Source of the DNA: Dryocola sp036489025
Lineage (GTDB): Bacteria; Pseudomonadota; Gammaproteobacteria; Enterobacterales; Enterobacteriaceae
DNA length: 64,000 nt
Direction of reading: 5' to 3'
NCBI GenBank assembly: GCA_036489025.1
Contig: DASXGN010000008.1
Location: forward strand, 62,001 to 126,000
Part shown: positions 59,975 to 64,000 of the stretch, one piece after another
How positions within the stretch are numbered: the stretch's first letter is position 1
Layout of the letters: each line of letters starts with the position of its first letter
Program-made: the position numbers and the translations under genes
The notes under the pieces: model-generated
Told to the model about the DNA's origin: nothing
The model's input: only the letters and a program-made list of their open reading frames with translations
Database searches by the model: none

Positions 59975-60745
59975 ATGAATAACAACGTATTCCCGAATAA
60001 GTTCAAGGCTGCTCTGGCGGCCCGGCAGTTGCAAATCGGCTGCTGGTCCGCGCTGGCCAACCCGATCAGTACCGAGGTGTTAGGTCTGGCCGGGTTTGAC
60101 TGGATTGTGCTGGACGGTGAGCATGCGCCGAATGATATCAGCACTTTTATTCCGCAGCTGATGGCCCTGAAAGGGAGCGAAAGCGCGGCTGTCGTGCGTG
60201 CGCCGACGAATGACCCGGCGATCATCAAACGCCTGTTGGATATCGGCTTCTATAACTTCCTTATTCCATTTGTGGAAACTCAGCCGGAAGCGGCCCTGGC
60301 AGTATCTTCGACTCGCTATCCGCCGGAAGGGATTCGCGGCGTGTCTGTTTCCCATCGGGCCAATATGTTTGGCACCGTGCCGGACTATTTTGCTAAGGCT
60401 AATCAGAACATCACCCTCCTCGTCCAGATTGAAAGCCAGCAGGGCGTGGATAACGTGGATGCCATTGCGGCAACTGACGGTGTAGACGGCATTTTCGTGG
60501 GGCCGAGCGATCTCGCTGCGGCGCTCGGCCATTTGGGCAATGCCTCCCATCCGGAAGTACAGCGCTGCATTCAGCATATTTTTACCCGGGCAAAAGCACA
60601 CGGCAAACCTGCGGGCATCCTCGCCCCGGTTGAAGCCGATGCGCGCCGCTATATGGAATGGGGAGCCACCTTTGTGGCCGTCGGGAGTGATTTAGGATGC
60701 TTCCGCTCCGCGACGCAGAAACTTGCGGATTCTTTTAAAAAATAA
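59975..60745 (+). CDS. garL: 5-keto-4-deoxy-D-glucarate aldolase
   Basis: A 256-residue class II aldolase of the HpcH/HpaI family (E. coli length). It splits 5-keto-4-deoxy-D-glucarate into pyruvate and tartronate semialdehyde. DWIVLDGEHAPNDISTF, VRAPTNDPAIIKRLLDIGF, LVQIESQQGVDNVDAIAATD and FVGPSDLAAALGHLG are characteristic. ATG 59975 (MNNNVFPNKFKAAL) follows TTAAGGTAAAGATC; a longer frame from 59879 is not homologous. In E. coli garP precedes garL; here it is absent. Confidence 0.95.
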   Translation: MNNNVFPNKFKAALAARQLQIGCWSALANPISTEVLGLAGFDWIVLDGEHAPNDISTFIPQLMALKGSESAAVVRAPTNDPAIIKRLLDIGFYNFLIPFVETQPEAALAVSSTRYPPEGIRGVSVSHRANMFGTVPDYFAKANQNITLLVQIESQQGVDNVDAIAATDGVDGIFVGPSDLAAALGHLGNASHPEVQRCIQHIFTRAKAHGKPAGILAPVEADARRYMEWGATFVAVGSDLGCFRSATQKLADSFKK

Positions 60746-60772
60746 CCACAATTTGCACAGAGAGACTGAATT

Positions 60773-61663
60773 ATGACGCTGAAAGTTGGTTTTATTGGCC
60801 TTGGTATCATGGGTAAGCCAATGAGTAAAAACCTCATTAAGGCCGGTTACTCACTGGTGGTTGCCGACAGGAATGCCGAAGTGATAGCCGAAGTTATTGC
60901 CGCCGGAGCAGAAACCGCGGCAACGCCGAAAGACATTGCCGAGCAGTGCGAGGTGATTATCACCATGCTGCCAAATTCTCCGCACGTTAAGGAAGTTGCT
61001 CTCGGCGAAAATGGCATTATTGCAGGAGCTAAGCCGGGTACGGTGGTTATCGATATGAGTTCTATCGCCCCGCTGGCCAGCCGTGAAATCAGCGAGGCGC
61101 TTAAGGCTAAAGGTATTGATATGCTGGATGCGCCGGTAAGCGGCGGCGAGCCGAAAGCTATCGATGGCACGCTGTCCGTGATGGTTGGCGGCGATAAAGC
61201 GATCTTCGATAAGTATTACGATCTGCTGAAAACGATGGCGGGATCCGTCGTTCACACCGGTGATATCGGTGCAGGCAACGTGACTAAATTAGCCAACCAG
61301 GTGATTGTCGCGCTAAATATCGCGGCTATGTCCGAGGCGCTGGTGCTGGCGACCAAAGCCGGTGTGAATCCTGATTTGGTATTCCAGGCTATTCGCGGTG
61401 GTCTGGCTGGCAGTACCGTACTTGAAGCTAAAGCACCGATGGTGATGGATCGCAACTTTAAACCTGGTTTCAGGATCGATCTGCACATTAAGGATCTGGC
61501 GAACGCGCTGGATACTTCTCACGGCGTAGGGGCCCAGCTGCCGCTGACGGCCGCCGTGATGGAAATGATGCAGGCGCTGCGTGCCGACGGTCACGGCAAT
61601 GACGATCACAGTGCGATCGCCTGCTACTACGAAAAACTGGCGAAGGTTGAAGTCGCTAAGTAG
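60773..61663 (+). CDS. garR: Tartronate semialdehyde reductase
   Basis: A 296-residue NAD(P)-dependent beta-hydroxyacid dehydrogenase that reduces tartronate semialdehyde to D-glycerate. N-terminal Rossmann motif GFIGLGIMGKPMSKNL, substrate loop DAPVSGGEPKAIDGTLSVM and catalytic-lysine motif GNVTKLANQVIVALN are present. It lies 27 bases after garL in the same operon. A terminator-like hairpin follows. Confidence 0.95.
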   Translation: MTLKVGFIGLGIMGKPMSKNLIKAGYSLVVADRNAEVIAEVIAAGAETAATPKDIAEQCEVIITMLPNSPHVKEVALGENGIIAGAKPGTVVIDMSSIAPLASREISEALKAKGIDMLDAPVSGGEPKAIDGTLSVMVGGDKAIFDKYYDLLKTMAGSVVHTGDIGAGNVTKLANQVIVALNIAAMSEALVLATKAGVNPDLVFQAIRGGLAGSTVLEAKAPMVMDRNFKPGFRIDLHIKDLANALDTSHGVGAQLPLTAAVMEMMQALRADGHGNDDHSAIACYYEKLAKVEVAK

Positions 61664-61668
61664 TGAGA

Positions 61669-61695
61669 AGGGCGCCCTCCGGTGCCCTGTTTTTC
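61669..61695 (+). terminator. Hairpin between garR and garK
   Basis: AGGGCGCC and GGTGCCCT form an 8-base stem (one G-T pair) with loop CTCC, then TGTTTTTCTC-like sequence. It probably attenuates transcription into garK. Confidence 0.6.
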
Positions 61696-61722
61696 TCAGG
61701 CCTGACCAGGCGCGGATAGACT

Positions 61723-62868
61723 ATGAAAATCGTTATTGCCCCCGACTCGTATAAAGAGAGCCTGACGGCTATAGAAGTGGCGCAGGCAATGGAGCAGGGC
61801 TTCCGGGAAATATTTCCTGATGCCGAGTATGTTTCCGTCCCGTTTGCTGACGGCGGGGAGGGCACGGTTGATGCTATGATCGGCGCTACACAAGGTACGA
61901 AGGTGAGCGTAACCGTAACGGGCCCGCTGGGCGAGCCGGTTAAAGCCTGCTGGGGAATGTCCGGCGACGGCAAGACTTCATTTATTGAAATGGCCGAGGC
62001 CAGCGGCCTGGCGCTTGTTCCCGTCGAAAAGCGCAATCCACTTGTGACCACTTCTTATGGTACCGGCGAGCTGATTCTTCAGGCTTTGGATAACGGCGCG
62101 CAAAACATCATTCTTGGCATCGGCGGCAGCGCGACCAATGACGGCGGGGCAGGAATGCTGCAGGCGCTGGGGGTGAAGCTGACGGATGCTAATGGCCGGG
62201 AGATAAGCCGGGGCGGCGGAAGTTTGCTGAGCCTGAGCCAGATTGATATGTCGGGGCTGGATGCTCGTCTGAAAAGCTGCGTCATAAGCGTTGCGTGTGA
62301 TGTGACGAACCCGCTTATCGGCGTCAGCGGCGCCTCCCGCATTTTTGGTCCGCAAAAAGGGGCGGATGAAATCATGGTCGCCGAACTGGACAGCAATCTG
62401 GCCCACTTTGCCGACGTCATTAAAAAGTATCTATTCGTTGACGTAAAATATGTGTCGGGAGCGGGTGCCGCCGGAGGTATGGGGGCGGCACTAATGGCTT
62501 TTTTGGGCGCGGAGTTACGCCGCGGCGTTGAGATTGTGACCGAGGCGCTGAATCTCGAAACACATATTCATGATTGCTCGCTGGTGGTGACGGGCGAGGG
62601 ACGGATGGATAGCCAGAGCGTTCACGGTAAGGTTCCTGTTGGCGTGGCTGCCGTGGCCAAAAAGTATCATAAACCCGTTATCGGCATTGCCGGATCGCTA
62701 ACCCGGGATGTTGCCGTGGTTCATCGGCACGGCATCGATGCCGTATTCAGCGTGTTGCACAACATTGGTTCTCTTGAAGAGGCGATGCGGGATGCCTATG
62801 ACAATATTTATCGTGCGTCGCGGGACGTGGCCGCCACCGTGGCAATAGGCATGCGGATGGCAGGTTAA
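61723..62868 (+). CDS. garK: Glycerate 2-kinase
   Basis: A 381-residue glycerate kinase of the GarK/GlxK family. It phosphorylates D-glycerate to 2-phosphoglycerate, feeding galactarate carbon into glycolysis. Conserved stretches: MKIVIAPDSYKESLTAIEVA, PFADGGEGTVDAM, ILGIGGSATNDGGAGMLQAL and VVTGEGRMDSQSVHGKVP. rnpB follows 42 bases later; its promoter overlaps the garK stop region. Confidence 0.95.
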   Translation: MKIVIAPDSYKESLTAIEVAQAMEQGFREIFPDAEYVSVPFADGGEGTVDAMIGATQGTKVSVTVTGPLGEPVKACWGMSGDGKTSFIEMAEASGLALVPVEKRNPLVTTSYGTGELILQALDNGAQNIILGIGGSATNDGGAGMLQALGVKLTDANGREISRGGGSLLSLSQIDMSGLDARLKSCVISVACDVTNPLIGVSGASRIFGPQKGADEIMVAELDSNLAHFADVIKKYLFVDVKYVSGAGAAGGMGAALMAFLGAELRRGVEIVTEALNLETHIHDCSLVVTGEGRMDSQSVHGKVPVGVAAVAKKYHKPVIGIAGSLTRDVAVVHRHGIDAVFSVLHNIGSLEEAMRDAYDNIYRASRDVAATVAIGMRMAG

Positions 62869-62874
62869 GTCAGC

Positions 62875-62903
62875 GTGACATGGGACAGCAAACCCACTAT
62901 ACT
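62875..62903 (+). promoter_or_regulatory. rnpB promoter
   Basis: GTGACA (62875-62880), 17 bases, TATACT (62898-62903), followed seven bases later by the first base of the RNase P RNA. The discriminator GCGCGCC is GC-rich, as expected for a growth-rate-controlled stable-RNA promoter. Confidence 0.85.
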
Positions 62904-62910
62904 GCGCGCC

Positions 62911-63287
<377 letters not shown>

Positions 63288-63290
63288 ATT

Positions 63291-63322
63291 AAGAAAACCC
63301 CGCTTAGGCGGGGTTTTTGCTT
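63291..63322 (+). terminator. First terminator of rnpB
   Basis: AAAACCCCGC, TTAG, GCGGGGTTTTT: a strong GC stem with a T run, just after the mature 3' end. Confidence 0.92.
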
Positions 63323-63341
63323 TTAGAGTCAGCAAGAAAGA

Positions 63342-63437
63342 TGAATGACTGCCCACGACGCTATTCTCAAAAGAACGCGGCTTATCGGTCAGCTTCAACC
63401 ATTAAGAAAACCCCGCCTCGGCGGGGTTTTTGCTTTC
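63342..63437 (+). repeat. Second copy of the rnpB 3' tail and terminator
   Basis: 63342-63437 repeats 63241-63324: TGAATGACTG-CCACGAC, then CGGCTTATCGGTCAGCTTCA, then TTAAGAAAACCCCGC and a second GCGGGGTTTTTGC terminator (about 63407-63436). E. coli has several such repeats after rnpB. The copy contains 3' RNase P RNA sequence but no catalytic core. Confidence 0.88.
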
Positions 63438-63446
63438 TGTCGGTCG

Positions 63447-63710
63447 CTACTTTTTGCGCATCAGCAGCGAGCGGTCGATCAGCTCGTTTGTGACGGGATC
63501 GTAATAGCGCGAAGGCCAGATGACCCATGCCGGGATATCCATCGCCTGTGCAATTATCAGTTCTCCTTTGGGCCATGGCCGGGTAAGGGCGTTGGCCAGC
63601 GTGGATGAATTAAGCCCTGCTTTACGTGATTCTGCCGCCAGAGATGTTCCTCTTTTTCGCAATCCTGCAACGATATCGGCAGGGTGCCAGTCAGCCTGTT
63701 TGTTATCCAT
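63447..63710 (-). CDS. sfsB: Ner-like DNA-binding protein SfsB (Nlp)
   Basis: An 87-residue helix-turn-helix protein of the Ner/Nlp family: DWHPADIVAGLRKRGTSLAA, ESRKAGLNSSTLANALTRPW, AQAMDIPAWVIWPSRY. E. coli SfsB influences maltose gene expression. It lies downstream of ispB on the same strand, as in E. coli, but here it directly abuts rnpB, which is not its E. coli neighbour. Confidence 0.9.
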   Translation of the reverse strand: MDNKQADWHPADIVAGLRKRGTSLAAESRKAGLNSSTLANALTRPWPKGELIIAQAMDIPAWVIWPSRYYDPVTNELIDRSLLMRKK

Positions 63711-63950
63711 TATTTCTCCCTACTACCGCTTTGATTCCTGGTGTGTGTTGATTTTATCTGGAGTTTATAGCATGAAATAATTCAAAAGATTCCAGTAATC
63801 GGCGAGAATGTTTAGAAATGTGTTTTATTACACAAAGTGGTATGAAACAAGGATGTAACGGGTAGATTGTGGGTAGGATTAGCTCTGTTCGGTGTTGGTA
63901 ATTTGATTTATTGGAAACTTTGCGCGCGATGAATTTGCGCGCAAAGCGAG
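63711..63950. other. 240-base gap between ispB and sfsB
   Basis: AT-rich. It contains a hairpin at 63918-63946 (CTTTGCGCGC and GCGCGCAAAG, perfect 10-base stem) that on the reverse strand lies just after the ispB stop and probably ends that transcript. The sfsB promoter must lie between 63711 and about 63900; no clear box was picked. Confidence 0.55.
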
Positions 63951-64000
63951 TTATCGGTCGCGCTGTACGGCCATATGAGCCAGCGCGATTAAAGCTTCTT
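63951..64000 (-). CDS. ispB: Octaprenyl diphosphate synthase, last 15 codons (runs off the window)
   Basis: The reverse strand reads EALIALAHMAVQRDR followed by TAA at 63953-63951, matching the C-terminus of E. coli IspB. The enzyme makes the side chain of ubiquinone and menaquinone. Its position upstream of sfsB on the same strand supports the call despite the short length. Confidence 0.85.
   Translation of the reverse strand, partial: EALIALAHMAVQRDR

Noticed and set aside
63342..63437. A second RNase P RNA gene
   Set aside because: Only the 3' tail and terminator are repeated; the catalytic core is absent.

Overview
The window is chromosomal DNA of an enterobacterium (family Enterobacteriaceae or a close relative). 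Most housekeeping products (Ppa, YtfQRT-YjfF, Fbp, Mpl, DarP, PmbA, CybC, DolP, DiaA, YraN, LpoA, RsmI, AgaR, GarDLRK, SfsB, IspB) and the RNase P RNA resemble their Escherichia coli counterparts almost residue for residue, in the same local order and with the same overlaps. The species cannot be named from the sequence alone. No tRNA, rRNA, IS element or CRISPR array was seen.

Layout. 1-9.6 kb: inorganic pyrophosphatase (cut by the window edge), the galactofuranose ABC transporter ytfQRT-yjfF, a chemoreceptor with a near-perfect sigma-28 promoter, fbp and mpl. 9.7-14.2 kb: a four-gene accessory insert (YtcJ-like amidohydrolase, PuuP-like permease, GNAT acetyltransferase, LysE-type exporter) between mpl and darP, which are neighbours in E. 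coli. 14.2-16.7 kb: darP, pmbA/tldE, cybC.

16.8-41.4 kb is a 25-kb accessory stretch. It holds a BvgAS/EvgAS-like two-component system, a DUF1090 periplasmic protein, an orphan fimbrial usher that lacks segments at both ends, a complete malonate decarboxylase operon (mdcABCDE, mdcFGH and convergent mdcR), a HigBA-like toxin-antitoxin pair, and a ten-gene cluster. That cluster has a lone PRD protein, an SFCGS-family protein, DUF4312, DUF4311 and DUF4310 proteins, a metallohydrolase, a DgaE-like PLP lyase, a DgaF-like aldolase, an exported lactonase-fold protein and a BglG-type PTS-responsive regulator. It looks like an uptake and catabolic system for an unknown amino-sugar-acid-like compound, with a possible transporter of uncharacterised type, and is the best candidate here for an undescribed system.

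41.4-64 kb is a second core block that lies far from the first in E. coli: dolP-diaA-yraN-lpoA, rsmI, an exported (beta/alpha)8 glycosidase, an N-acetylgalactosamine cluster (kbaY, agaS, agaA, PTS agaF-E-W-V, kbaZ, agaR) with clustered AgaR-type sites, an AriR/YmgB-family protein, the galactarate genes garD and garLRK (the transporter garP is missing), rnpB with a duplicated 3' tail and terminator, sfsB and the 3' end of ispB. Themes are uptake and breakdown of galactose-type sugars and sugar acids (galactofuranose, GalNAc, galactarate, probably an amino sugar acid) and of malonate, with CRP-like sites ahead of several operons.
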